Notes: generated from the letters alone by a model not told the origin. A DNA stretch of 64,000 nucleotides from Blastococcus tunisiensis (GCF_900112815.1 NZ_FOND01000014.1:62001-126000), one strand, 5' to 3'; positions 24,175-33,199 are shown, counted from the first letter of the stretch. Numbers and translations: made by a program.

Positions 24175-24200
24175 AACGACAGAAAACGCGGAAGGATTCC
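24175..24200 (-). promoter_or_regulatory. SigR/SigH-type promoter of rbpA
   Basis: On the minus strand GGAAT (24200-24196) and GTT (24177-24175) are separated by exactly 18 nt, the SigR/SigH consensus GGAAT-N18-GTT. The leader would be about 80 nt. Confidence 0.85.
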
Positions 24201-24275
24201 GCCGAATCAGTTGTCCATCATCGCATGGGGTCAGAACGGCGGGCGCGGTGCCCCCCGGAGGGGTGAGCGCACGGC

Positions 24276-25016
24276 TCAGGGGAGGGCGAGCTGCCCCGGC
24301 CCGGCCGGCGTGGGGCCGAGCTCGCCGCGCACGTAGTGCCGCCGGCACAGCACCTGGTAGCGGACGACGGGGGAGTCGGTGGGCTGCCCGGGCAGCCCGG
24401 CGGGCACGGTGTCCGCCACCACGACGGTCTCCCCGGAGCGGACCATCGCACCGTCCACGACCCGGGCGTTCAGCAGCCCGGGCAGGCCGCACCAGCAGAG
24501 CACCTCGACCTGGACGCGCTGCACGTCGTCGGCGAGCTCCAGCAGCCGCTGGGTGCCGGGGAAGAGGCGGGTGCGGAAGTCGGTCGTCAGGCCGAACGCG
24601 TAGACGTCCACGTGCCAGTCGTCGACGAGGCCGGCGAGCTGGTCGACCTGCGGGCCGGTGAGGAACTGGGCCTCGTCGGCGATCAGGTAGTCGACCCGGG
24701 ACCCGCCGGCCCAGCGGTCCCGCACGAGCGCGCGGAGGTCGGTGGCGGCGTCCACCTCGGTCGCCTCCCGGGCCAGGCCCACCCGTGAGCTGATCCGCGG
24801 GGCCGCGGACCGGTCGCCCTGGGTGATCAGGAGGCCGTGGCGGCCCTGCCGGCGCTGGTTGTGGTCGACCTGCAGCGCCAGGGTCGACTTCCCGCAGTCC
24901 ATCGGCCCGTGGAAGAAGTGCAGGTGGGCCGGCGCCGGGTGGCGACGACGGTCACCGGAGGCGGGTACGGACGACAGCCCGGGGACGACGGGGGAGAGGT
25001 CGGGATCGAGGGTCAC
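24276..25016 (-). CDS. tdk: thymidine kinase
   Basis: The 246-residue type II thymidine kinase has HFFHGPMDCGKSTLA (P-loop), DEAQFLTGPQV (catalytic Glu region), the TTDFRTRLFPG segment and C-terminal zinc-ribbon cysteines (CWC and CRRHY). It phosphorylates thymidine for salvage. An N-terminal extension of about 30 residues precedes the P-loop. GTG 25016 overlaps the transporter stop by 4 nt (GTGA), so the two are co-translated, although no functional link is obvious. Confidence 0.93.
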   Translation of the reverse strand: MTLDPDLSPVVPGLSSVPASGDRRRHPAPAHLHFFHGPMDCGKSTLALQVDHNQRRQGRHGLLITQGDRSAAPRISSRVGLAREATEVDAATDLRALVRDRWAGGSRVDYLIADEAQFLTGPQVDQLAGLVDDWHVDVYAFGLTTDFRTRLFPGTQRLLELADDVQRVQVEVLCWCGLPGLLNARVVDGAMVRSGETVVVADTVPAGLPGQPTDSPVVRYQVLCRRHYVRGELGPTPAGPGQLALP

Positions 25017-26374
25017 AGGCGTTCCGGAGGCGTGTTGCCGGCGGCGAGGACCGCGCGCCGCATCGGGAGGGCGGCCAGGGCGACGAAGCCGCCCACGAAG
25101 AAGATCACCAGGCTGACGATGGCCAGCCGGTAGGAGCCGGTGAGCTGGTAGGTCAGCCCGAAGGCCAGGGGACCCAGCCAGCTGGTCCCGCGGTCGCTGA
25201 TCTCGTAGAAGCCGTAGTACTCGGCCTCCTTGCCCGCCGGGATGAGCTGGCTGAACAGCGACCGGGAGAGCGCCTGGGTGCCGCCCTGCACGAGGCCGAT
25301 GACCGCGGCCAGGGCGTAGAACTGCGCGACCGCGCCGGTCTGCAGGAAGAAGGCCGCGAACAGCACGCCGATCCAGGCCACCAGCGCGCCCAGCACGACC
25401 CGCTTGGCCCCGTATCGGCCGGCCATCCGGCCCAGTCCCAGGGCCCCGAAGACGGCCACCACCTGGACCATGAGGATCGCGCCGGTCAGCACGTCCTGCG
25501 CCAGGTCGAGCTCCTCGGTGGCGTACGTCGCCGACAAGGAGATGACCGTCTGCACGCCGTCGTTGAACAGCAGGTAGGCCCCGAGGAACCACAGCGTCAG
25601 CGGGAAGGCCCGCATCTCCCGGAACGTCGTGGCGAGCTGGCGGAAGCTGCTTCCCGAACGCACCGCGGAGGCCGCCACCGGGCGGTTGCGCAGCCGGGAC
25701 ACCGAGAACAGCGTGAACGCGCCCCACCACAGGCCCGCGGTGGCCAGGCAGATGCGCACCGCCTCGCCGGTGGTCAGGCCGAGGTCCTCAGCGGCCACGA
25801 CGAGGCCGAGGTGGACGGCGAGCAGCAGCGCCCCGCCGACGTAGCCGAACGCCCAGCCCTTGCTGGAGACGGCGTCGCGCTCGTCGGGGCCGGCCAGGTC
25901 GGGCAGCCACGAGTAGTACACGACCGTCGCCGCGCCGAAGCTGATGTTGGCCAGGACGAACAGGACGGCGCCCAGGAGCCACCGGCCGTCACCGGCGAAG
26001 AACAGCGCGGTGGTCGCGATCGCCCCCAGGATCGCGAAACCGGCGAGCATCTCCCGCTTGCGGCCGGTGCGGTCGGCGACGGCGCCGGTCAGGGGGAGCA
26101 CGAGTACCTGCAGGACGACCGAGGCCGAGAGCACGTAGGAGAACCAGCTGCCGGCCGCGATCGACAGGCCGAGGAAGGAGAGCCGCTCGTCGGGACCGGC
26201 GGCGTCCCGCGCGATGGCGGTCAGGTACGGGCCGAGGAAGACGGTCGTCACCGAGGTGTTGAAGACCGACATGGCCCAGTCGTAGGAGTACCAGCCGAAG
26301 CGCTCCCGCTTGAGCGCAGGATCGGCCGGGGGCAGCTGGGGCCCGACGCCCGCAGCGGGCGCGTTCGTCGTCAC
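25013..26374 (-). CDS. MFS transporter, UMF1/Atg22-like
   Basis: The 453-residue protein has about 12 transmembrane segments. The opening RFGWYSYDWAMSVFNTSVTTVFLGPYL is characteristic of the UMF1 (Atg22-like) group of major facilitators, and the GRKREM and RTGRK-type A-motif loops and GGTQALSRSLFSQLIPAGKEAEYYGFYE are also typical of it. Fungal Atg22 exports amino acids from the vacuole; bacterial substrates are unknown. GTG 26374 is chosen because CAGCCT lies 6 nt upstream. Confidence 0.9.
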   Translation of the reverse strand: MTTNAPAAGVGPQLPPADPALKRERFGWYSYDWAMSVFNTSVTTVFLGPYLTAIARDAAGPDERLSFLGLSIAAGSWFSYVLSASVVLQVLVLPLTGAVADRTGRKREMLAGFAILGAIATTALFFAGDGRWLLGAVLFVLANISFGAATVVYYSWLPDLAGPDERDAVSSKGWAFGYVGGALLLAVHLGLVVAAEDLGLTTGEAVRICLATAGLWWGAFTLFSVSRLRNRPVAASAVRSGSSFRQLATTFREMRAFPLTLWFLGAYLLFNDGVQTVISLSATYATEELDLAQDVLTGAILMVQVVAVFGALGLGRMAGRYGAKRVVLGALVAWIGVLFAAFFLQTGAVAQFYALAAVIGLVQGGTQALSRSLFSQLIPAGKEAEYYGFYEISDRGTSWLGPLAFGLTYQLTGSYRLAIVSLVIFFVGGFVALAALPMRRAVLAAGNTPPERL

Positions 26375-26380
26375 CGGCGC

Positions 26381-26386
26381 AGGCTG
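26381..26386 (-). promoter_or_regulatory. -10 box for the UMF1 transporter
   Basis: CAGCCT on the minus strand stands 6 nt before GTG 26374; it is a weaker form of the TANNNT leaderless pattern. Confidence 0.4.
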
Positions 26387-26426
26387 CCAGCCGCCGCACG
26401 GCCGGTCCAGCACCGGACCGTGCCCG

Positions 26427-27329
26427 TCACGGAATGTCCCCGGGAACCACACCACCGGGGTACGCGGCGACGACGGTGGTCGGCCGGGTGGGGTCGAGGA
26501 AGGCCGGCCGGTCGCGCTCGGCGGCGCGCAGGGGGACCAGCCCCCGGGTGATGGCCGCGGCGATCCGGTAGCGGGCCCGGTTGGCGTCACCGACGCGGCC
26601 CATCCGCAGGTCGTCGAGCCGCACCGGCGGGCCGACGTGCACCCGCAGGGCCGGGCGGCGCACCACCGCGCGGGCGGCGGTGCGCAGCTTGCCCCAGTCG
26701 TTGCCGTACTGCAGCACCTCGTGCGCCCCCCACTGGCTGACCGGGAGGACCGGGACGCCGAGGCCGAGGGCCAGGCGGGCCATGCCGGTACGGCCCCGCT
26801 CGGGCCAGCCGTCGGCGGTCAGCCCCACCCGGCCCTCCGGGTAGGCGACGACGTGCCCGCCGGAGACGAGGGCGACCTCGGTGACCCGCACCGCGTGCCT
26901 GGCCAGCTCCGTGCCGCGCTCCACCCGGATCGCTCCGGCCCGCTCCAGCAGCGGGCCGGCCACCGGGGCGGACAGGATGCCCCCGGTGGCCATGATGCGG
27001 GGGACCACGCCCGCCCGGTGGAGGGCGACGGCCACGACGACCGGGTCGAAGTCGCCGATGTGGTTGGCGGCCAGCAGCAGCGGACCGTCCCGCAGCTCCT
27101 CCGGGATGCCGCCGGTGACCTCGACCCGCCCGAAGAGGCCCACCAGCCAGGAGAAGTTGCGCAGCAGGAACCGCCAGACCCACCAGGGCGGGGCGGCCGC
27201 GATCGCCAGCTCGCGGGCGAACCACTCCGGGTCCTCGGGCCGGAGGAGCTGTGCGAGGTCCTCCGGCAGCGCCGGCGGGCGGGGATGCCACGTGCGGAGC
27301 CGGGCGCGCAGCCGTGCGCCCCGGCTCAT
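26427..27329 (-). CDS. lysophospholipid acyltransferase family protein
   Basis: The 300-residue PlsC-like acyltransferase has NHIGDFD (HxxxxD variant) near residue 90 and AYPEGRVG near residue 160 in place of FPEGTRS. It probably acylates a glycerolipid or lysolipid. ATG 27329 overlaps the stop of the upstream phosphodiesterase gene (ATGA), so the two form one operon concerned with glycerophospholipid turnover. Confidence 0.88.
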   Translation of the reverse strand: MSRGARLRARLRTWHPRPPALPEDLAQLLRPEDPEWFARELAIAAAPPWWVWRFLLRNFSWLVGLFGRVEVTGGIPEELRDGPLLLAANHIGDFDPVVVAVALHRAGVVPRIMATGGILSAPVAGPLLERAGAIRVERGTELARHAVRVTEVALVSGGHVVAYPEGRVGLTADGWPERGRTGMARLALGLGVPVLPVSQWGAHEVLQYGNDWGKLRTAARAVVRRPALRVHVGPPVRLDDLRMGRVGDANRARYRIAAAITRGLVPLRAAERDRPAFLDPTRPTTVVAAYPGGVVPGDIP

Positions 27330-28102
27330 CGGGGGTACCACTGGCCGCGCTTCTCCAGGAGCTCGCGCATCATCGCCGGGCGGTCGGTCATGATGCCGTC
27401 GACCCCCAGGTCCAGCATGCGGGTGGCCTCCGCCTCGGTGTCGACGGTCCAGACGTGCACCTGCAGCCCGCGCGCGTGGGCGGCGGCGAGGAAGCGCTCG
27501 TCGACCAGCGCGCGACCGCCCAGCTGCAGCGGCACCTGGGCGCACCCGGCCTGGATCCGGACCAGCCCGGCCGCCTTGGGCGAGTAGGACGACAGCCGCA
27601 GGGCGGCCACGCCGCGGGGCCCCAGGGAGGTGCACACCGACGGGCCGAACAGCCGGCGGGCCGCGGCGATGCGGGCGTCGGAGAAGGAGCCGAGGCAGAT
27701 GCGGTCCTCGACGCCCAGGCGCCGGACCGTGCGCACCAGCGGGGCCAGCACGCCGGCGGCCTTGATGTCGAGGTTGAACCGCACGTCGGGCCACGCGCCC
27801 AGGAGATCCTCCAGGCGCAGGACCGGCTCCCGACCCCCGATGCGGGCCTGCGACACCTCCGACCACGGCAGGCTCTCCACCCGTCCGGTGCGGTCGGTGA
27901 CGCGCTCCAGGGTGGCGTCGTGGAACACGGCCAGGACGCCGTCGGCGGTGACGCGGACGTCGGTCTCCAGGTAGCGGTAGCCGAGGTCCACGCACGCCTG
28001 GAAGGCGGGCATCGTGTTCTCGAGGTGCTCGATCGCACCGCCGCGGTGCGCCATGGCCAACGGGGTCGGCCCGTCGAGGAAGGCGTGATGCACGGCGGGC
28101 AC
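27326..28102 (-). CDS. glycerophosphodiester phosphodiesterase
   Basis: The 258-residue GDPD-family enzyme hydrolyses glycerophosphodiesters to glycerol-3-phosphate and an alcohol. The catalytic AHRGG and ENTMPAF motifs with YLETDVRVTADGVLAVFHD (metal ligands Glu and Asp, second His) are intact; no signal peptide is present, so it is probably cytoplasmic. GTG 28102 stands 7 nt after a TAGCGT box; GTG 28111 would begin inside that box and is less likely. Confidence 0.92.
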   Translation of the reverse strand: MPAVHHAFLDGPTPLAMAHRGGAIEHLENTMPAFQACVDLGYRYLETDVRVTADGVLAVFHDATLERVTDRTGRVESLPWSEVSQARIGGREPVLRLEDLLGAWPDVRFNLDIKAAGVLAPLVRTVRRLGVEDRICLGSFSDARIAAARRLFGPSVCTSLGPRGVAALRLSSYSPKAAGLVRIQAGCAQVPLQLGGRALVDERFLAAAHARGLQVHVWTVDTEAEATRMLDLGVDGIMTDRPAMMRELLEKRGQWYPR

Positions 28103-28109
28103 GGCGCCC

Positions 28110-28115
28110 ACGCTA
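28110..28115 (-). promoter_or_regulatory. -10 box for the phosphodiesterase operon
   Basis: TAGCGT on the minus strand, 7 nt before GTG 28102; it decides between two in-frame GTG codons. Confidence 0.55.
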
Positions 28116-28170
28116 GTGCCCGGGGCGGCGGGGCCCGGCGACGGCCCGGAGGCTCCCTCGGCCACCCGCG

Positions 28171-29385
28171 TCAGCCGGTCCGGACGGCGTCGGCCATGCG
28201 GCGCACGATCGTCGTCAGGACCGGCCGCGGGGTGGCGAAGTTGAGCCGGACGTGGCCGGTCCCGGGGGCACCGCACTCCGGCCCGTCGACCAGGGCGACC
28301 CCCGCGCGGTCGAGGAAGAACTCTCCGGACGACACCGGCAGGCCCAGCGCGCGGCAGTCCAGCCAGGCGAGGTAGGTGCCCTCGGGCGGGGTCCAGCGCA
28401 CGTCGGGCAGGTGCTCGGCCAGCAGTGCGGCCAGGTGCGCCCGGTTCCCGTCCAGGTACGCGAGGACGCCGTCCAGCCAGTCGCCGCCGGCGTCGTAGGC
28501 CGCCGTGCCGGCCAGCACTCCGGGGGTGGAGGCGCCGTGGGTGTGCAGCCAGCCCACCCGCTCCCACGCCGCGGCGTCCTCGGGGTTGCCGAGGATCAGC
28601 TGGGCGGCCTTGAGGCCGGGCAGATTCCAGGCCTTCGAGGCCGACGTCGCGGTCACGGCGTGCCCGGCGGTGACCGGGGAGAGGGACGCGTACGGGCGGT
28701 GCACCGCACCGGGGAGCACCAGGGGCGCGTGGATCTCGTCGGAGAAGACCCGGGCCCCGGCGGCGTCCACCACCGCCGCCAGGTCCAGCTGCTCCTCGGC
28801 GGTGAACACGCGCCCGGTCGGGTTGTGCGGGTTGACGTGGACGAGCAGCCGCGCGCCGCCGTCGAACGCACGGGCGATCCCGTCCAGGTCGTAGCCGGCC
28901 CGGCCGTTCCGCTCGACCATGGGCACCTCGACGAGCTCTCGGCCGAGCAGCCCCGGCACGGCCCGGAACGGCATGTAGGCCGGGGTGGGCAGCACCACGG
29001 CGCTGCCGGGGGGCGTGAAGCGCTCGATGGCGACCTGCAGGCCGGCGACGACGTCGGCCAGCGGCGTGATCCGCTCGGCGGGCACCTCCCAGCCGTACCG
29101 GCGCCGCTGCCAGTCCGCGCAGGCGCGGGCCATGTCGGCGGCCGCCTCCGGGGTGAGGTAGCCCAGCCGGCCGTGCTCCACCGCCTCGTGCAGGGCCGCG
29201 GTGACGGCCGGGGCGGTGCCGACGTCCATCTCGGCGACGAACGCGCCGATGGCCGGGCCGTACCGCGTCCACTTCAGGCTGCCCGCACCGCGCAGGGCCT
29301 CCTCCGACACCCGGTCGAACGAGGCGGCGTCGAACGCGGCCGCACCGGCGCCCACGGGTCCTCCGTCCTCGGCCCGCTCGGTCAT
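28171..29385 (-). CDS. PLP-dependent aminotransferase, MalY/PatB-like C-S lyase type
   Basis: The 404-residue fold-type I PLP enzyme opens with LKWTRYGP...AFVAEMDVGTAP, which is the MalY/PatB (cystathionine beta-lyase-like) signature. NPHNPTGRVF, FSDEIHAPLVL and SASKAWNLPGLKAAQ (with the PLP lysine) follow in order. It probably cleaves C-S bonds of cystathionine or cysteine conjugates, or acts as an aminotransferase. ATG 29385 has GGAGAGGA upstream. Confidence 0.9.
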   Translation of the reverse strand: MTERAEDGGPVGAGAAAFDAASFDRVSEEALRGAGSLKWTRYGPAIGAFVAEMDVGTAPAVTAALHEAVEHGRLGYLTPEAAADMARACADWQRRRYGWEVPAERITPLADVVAGLQVAIERFTPPGSAVVLPTPAYMPFRAVPGLLGRELVEVPMVERNGRAGYDLDGIARAFDGGARLLVHVNPHNPTGRVFTAEEQLDLAAVVDAAGARVFSDEIHAPLVLPGAVHRPYASLSPVTAGHAVTATSASKAWNLPGLKAAQLILGNPEDAAAWERVGWLHTHGASTPGVLAGTAAYDAGGDWLDGVLAYLDGNRAHLAALLAEHLPDVRWTPPEGTYLAWLDCRALGLPVSSGEFFLDRAGVALVDGPECGAPGTGHVRLNFATPRPVLTTIVRRMADAVRTG

Positions 29386-29474
29386 GGCGTCCTCTCCGTC
29401 CCCGGTGTCCGGCACGGTGGCTTCCTGGCGTGTTCGGCGGACGCTGTCACCCCGGGCGTCTACCGTGCGCAGGC

Positions 29475-29882
29475 GTGGCACAACGACACGCGGCCGGCAG
29501 CACGGCAGAGCTCCCCGTGACGGCGTCCCCGAACCGGGGGAGCGAGGAGCCGCGTCGCTGCGGCTGGTGCCGCCGGGTGCTGCCCTCGCAGGGGTCGGTC
29601 GGCCGACCTCGGCTGTACTGCGGCCAGGCGTGCCGGCAGCGCGCCTACGAGCAGCGGTCGGCGACCGCCAAGGCCGGGCTGCCCGGTGACGTCGTCCTCG
29701 TCTCGCGCAACGAGCTCGACGGGCTGCAGGACCGGCTCTACCAGTTGCGCTGCGCCCTGGAGGACGCGCAGACGCTGCTGGCCGAGAAGCCGACCAAGGC
29801 GGAGCTCGAACGCCAGCTGGCCGAGCTGATCCGCTCCACCGGCCGCCTGGACCGACTCTGGGTCACCGAGCGCTCGGGCTGA
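29475..29882 (+). CDS. small zinc-ribbon protein with coiled-coil tail
   Basis: This 135-residue protein has a CGWC...YCGQAC zinc-ribbon-like pair of cysteine motifs (about residues 30-52) and a C-terminal helical, probably coiled-coil segment (LQDRLYQLRCALEDAQTLLAEKPTKAELERQLAE spread over 35 residues). Similar small proteins are common in actinobacteria without assigned function. GTG 29475 lies 8 nt after TACCGT; GTG 29517 would give 121 residues. It could bind nucleic acid. Confidence 0.7.
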   Translation: MAQRHAAGSTAELPVTASPNRGSEEPRRCGWCRRVLPSQGSVGRPRLYCGQACRQRAYEQRSATAKAGLPGDVVLVSRNELDGLQDRLYQLRCALEDAQTLLAEKPTKAELERQLAELIRSTGRLDRLWVTERSG

Positions 29883-29890
29883 CCGCCGGC

Positions 29891-30121
29891 TCAGTCCGGG
29901 TCCTGGGTGTCGCCGTCGTCGCCCGCGTCCTCCGGCTCCGGATTGCTGTTGTCCGGCAGGTTCTCCCGGTCGGCCTCCTCCGGCTCCAGCTCGTCCACCT
30001 CTTCGTCCGTGGTGCCGTCGTTCTGGTCCTGACCGGCCGCCTGGCACCCGGTCATCGTGGCGCCACCCCCGAACAGCGCCAGGGCGGTGACGAGGGCGGC
30101 GATCGGACGTCGGATCTGCAT
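29891..30121 (-). CDS. small acidic lipoprotein
   Basis: The 76-residue precursor has a basic N-terminus, a hydrophobic segment and a lipobox MTGC (Cys at about 26). The mature part is short, very acidic (Asp/Glu-rich) and probably disordered. It should be lipidated and tethered to the outer face of the membrane. ATG 30121 stands 6 nt after TAGGGT. Function unknown. A CGTCACCGTGACG palindrome lies about 63 nt upstream. Confidence 0.8.
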   Translation of the reverse strand: MQIRRPIAALVTALALFGGGATMTGCQAAGQDQNDGTTDEEVDELEPEEADRENLPDNSNPEPEDAGDDGDTQDPD

Positions 30122-30127
30122 GACCCG

Positions 30128-30133
30128 ACCCTA
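30128..30133 (-). promoter_or_regulatory. -10 box for the acidic lipoprotein, leaderless
   Basis: TAGGGT on the minus strand, 6 nt before ATG 30121. Confidence 0.6.
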
Positions 30134-30183
30134 CGAAGACCCGGCCGTTCGTGCCCGTCGAGGCGGCCTACCCAGGTGGATTA

Positions 30184-30196
30184 CGTCACCGTGACG
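30184..30196. promoter_or_regulatory. palindrome CGTCACCGTGACG (candidate operator, copy 1)
   Basis: A perfect 13 bp odd-centred palindrome, 62 nt from the lipoprotein start. A near-identical copy lies at 30888-30900. Confidence 0.5.
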
Positions 30197-30570
30197 GAAT
30201 CAACCCGGGGTAGGTGGACCGGGAGGGGGGACGTCGAGCGATCGCCGGACCGTCCGGAGGGCGCCGGCGACATGGATCGGCACGGCCGACCTGCAGGCTT
30301 CATGATCATCTCCGGAGGACGGGCACGTCGCGGGGGAGTCGACGGGACAGCCCGGCCGGGTCGCGTCGGTGCGCGGGCCAGGCAGTCGCCGAGGCGGCAC
30401 GGCCCGGTCCGAGGGCGACCAGGAGCACCACGGCGACGCGGCGACGGGCGACCGGGTCGCCGCAGCGCCGCCCAGGGCAACGCGACGGTCAGGAGCGGGC
30501 GCCCGACGAGTGCACGGCGGGCAGGATCATCCCGATCGACACCCCTTCCGACCACTCGGACGCTGCGCCG

Positions 30571-30584
30571 ATAATGCACATTAT
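30571..30584. repeat. AT-rich palindrome ATAATG-CA-CATTAT
   Basis: A perfect inverted repeat of 6 bp arms around CA. It stands out in very GC-rich surroundings and has the size of a MarR- or TetR-type half-site pair. No gene starts within 300 bp in a clear way. Confidence 0.5.
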
Positions 30585-30635
30585 GTCAACTAGTCGGAGC
30601 GACCCCGCCCGCTCCGGCCGGACATCGCTCCCCGC

Positions 30636-30693
30636 CACCGATCCGCGTCTCACCGATCCGCATTGCACGATCCGCATCGCACGATCCGCGTGT
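30636..30693 (+). repeat. four tandem 14-15 bp repeats
   Basis: Units CACCGATCCGCGTCT, CACCGATCCGCATTG, CACGATCCGCATCG and CACGATCCGCGTGT follow head to tail. The core CAC(C)GATCCGC is invariant. Confidence 0.8.
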
Positions 30694-30887
30694 CGCCCCG
30701 CGGGCTCGCCGACGCCGGCGACTGCTCCGCACCGACCCGTGTCGTCGGCCCGCCGCCGACGGTCCGAGGCGCCGGTCCCTCGCGGCCACCCTGTCACCAC
30801 GCGGGCGCCGCCCAGGACGACGACCCGGGACACCTCCGGAATCCGGACAGGCCGACCCCGACCCGGCCCGGTCCTCGCCCGTAGTTC

Positions 30888-30900
30888 CGTCACAGTGACG
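30888..30900. promoter_or_regulatory. palindrome CGTCACAGTGACG (candidate operator, copy 2)
   Basis: A 13 bp palindrome that differs from copy 1 only at its centre, 65 nt before the VOC gene. Confidence 0.5.
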
Positions 30901-30965
30901 CATCCGGCGATGAGTTGCCGGCCGGACGCCGGTCATCGTCTGCGAACCTCCCGGAAGGAGCGACC

Positions 30966-31325
30966 GTGCCCACCGTCTCACCGATCATCGCCACCCCCGA
31001 CCTCGACCGGCTCACCGCCTTCTACACCGGGCTGCTCGGCGCCACGGTCGCGGAGCGCTACCCGGACGACGGACCGACGTTCTTCGTCGGCCTGCGGATC
31101 GGCGACTCGCACCTGGGCCTCGTGGCGAACGGCGAGGTCTCCCCGGGCACGCCGACCCGCGTGGTGCTCAGCATCGAGGTGCCCGACGTCGACGCCCTCC
31201 TCCCCCGCGTTCCCGGGCTCGGCGGCGACGCCGGCGCGGGCAGCAACGACATGCCGTGGGGCCAGCGCGTGGCGCACGTCGCCGATCCGGATGGCAACGC
31301 GCTCAACCTGACCCAGCAGCTGTGA
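30966..31325 (+). CDS. VOC (glyoxalase/bleomycin-resistance) family protein
   Basis: The 119-residue VOC-superfamily protein is made of two beta-alpha-beta-beta-beta units: PIIATPDLDRLTAFYTGLLGA and the closing VAHVADPDGNALNL are typical. Such small proteins act as glyoxalases, dioxygenases or antibiotic-binding proteins. GTG 30966 has GGAAGGAG 7 nt upstream. The palindrome 65 nt upstream may control it. Confidence 0.88.
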   Translation: MPTVSPIIATPDLDRLTAFYTGLLGATVAERYPDDGPTFFVGLRIGDSHLGLVANGEVSPGTPTRVVLSIEVPDVDALLPRVPGLGGDAGAGSNDMPWGQRVAHVADPDGNALNLTQQL

Positions 31326-31366
31326 CGGACCGGGGTGGCCGCCCCTGGAGCGACGGCCACCCCGGC

Positions 31367-32145
31367 TCAGGCGATCTCGCTGCGCTGCACCCGGATCCAC
31401 CCGGCCACCAGGGGGACGACCAGCCAGAGCAGCGTCGACGTGCCGACCTGCGCCCACCCCTCCCCCTGGAGGTCACCGCTGTACATCGGGCCGGTCGTCG
31501 TCGTCAGGTCCCACCAGTCACGGAGCCAGTCCAGCGACGCCACGGTGCTCACCAGCACGGTGAACGCCGTCGGCAGCGCGAAGTAGACGACGATCGCCAG
31601 CGGCGAGCTCAGCAGCAGCAGACCGAACGCGACACCGACGAGGACCACCAGCACCTGGGCCAGCGCGGTCTGGGCCACCTGGGCCGGCTCCAGGGACCAC
31701 GAGGCCGGGTCGGCGGTGAGCACCGGGGTCAGCGCCACCGCCAGGACGCCGGACAGGAGGGTGGCGACGACGCCCAGCCCCCCGAGGACCACGGCCGCGA
31801 GCAGTTTGGCCAGGAGGACGCGGGACCGCTGCGGAACCAGGGCGAAGGTGCTCAGCGCGGTCCGCTGCGACCACTCGCTGGTGACCAGCAGGATGCCCAG
31901 GACCGGCAGCAGCAGGGCCACCGGCAGCTGGGCGACGGCGACGTACTCCGACAGCGCCTTGTCCGGCGGGTCGGCGAAGAACAGGATCAGGGCCGGCGCG
32001 GCCAGCGCCAGCACGCCGAGGCTCACGAGCAGCCAGAAGCCGGCCCGGGTGTCGGCGGACTTGCGCAGCTCGACCCGCACCAGGGTGCCCAGCCCCGGGG
32101 CCGGGACGTCGGGCAGCCGGTCGGCGGCGGGCAGGGTGGGCGCGG

Positions 32146-32149
<4 letters not shown>
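31367..32149 (-). CDS. ABC transporter permease (ABC-2 type)
   Basis: The 260-residue membrane protein has six hydrophobic segments and the pattern of ABC-2 type permeases (large cytoplasmic N-terminus with LGTLVRVELRKSADTR, then ILLVTSEWSQRTALSTF). It forms the export channel with the ATPase upstream (ATGA overlap at 32146-32149). The substrate is unknown; such exporters next to NarL-type two-component systems often deal with cell-envelope stress or antimicrobial peptides. Confidence 0.9.
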
Positions 32150-33060
<911 letters not shown>

Positions 33061-33066
33061 GAGCCC

Positions 33067-33072
33067 ACCCTG
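33067..33072 (-). promoter_or_regulatory. -10 box for the ABC operon, leaderless
   Basis: CAGGGT on the minus strand, 6 nt before GTG 33060. Confidence 0.45.
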
Positions 33073-33130
33073 TCCGCGCGCGCCGCCTCCCCGCGTCCGC
33101 CGCCGGTCGGCACCGGTGCGACTTCGGTCG

Positions 33131-33148
33131 GTCCCTCCCGGGAGGGAC
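33131..33148. promoter_or_regulatory. 18 bp perfect palindrome between ABC operon and sensor kinase
   Basis: GTCCCTCCCGGGAGGGAC is fully self-complementary and lies midway between the two divergent operons. Flanking CGGCACCG (33107-33114) and CGGTGCCG (33171-33178) form an outer pair. It is a candidate site for the response regulator encoded by the divergent operon. Confidence 0.55.
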
Positions 33149-33187
33149 GTCGACCTTCGTCGGTGCCGGAACCGCGCCTCCCGCCAC

Positions 33188-33193
33188 TAGCCT
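33188..33193 (+). promoter_or_regulatory. -10 box for the sensor kinase, leaderless
   Basis: TAGCCT, 6 nt before GTG 33200. Confidence 0.55.
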
Positions 33194-33199
33194 GGGCCG

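Larger units (their letters stand above)
30122..30965. other. 844 bp gene-free stretch with palindromes and tandem repeats
   Basis: No frame here resembles a protein; those that exist are Arg/Pro-rich shadows. The stretch holds a CGTCACNGTGACG palindrome at each end (30184-30196 and 30888-30900), an AT-rich palindrome at 30571-30584, and four tandem 14-15 bp repeats at 30636-30693. It separates a minus-strand lipoprotein from a plus-strand VOC protein. Confidence 0.7.

Noticed and set aside
24172-24330. Possible small gene starting ATGAACGACAGAAAA upstream of rbpA
   Set aside because: The ATG overlaps the SigR promoter of rbpA, the frame becomes Arg/Pro-rich and runs into the end of tdk; composition is explained by promoter DNA.
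30214-30960. Plus-strand frames in the 844 bp gene desert
   Set aside because: Translations are Arg/Pro/Ser/Thr-rich without hydrophobic core, ribosome-binding site or known motif.
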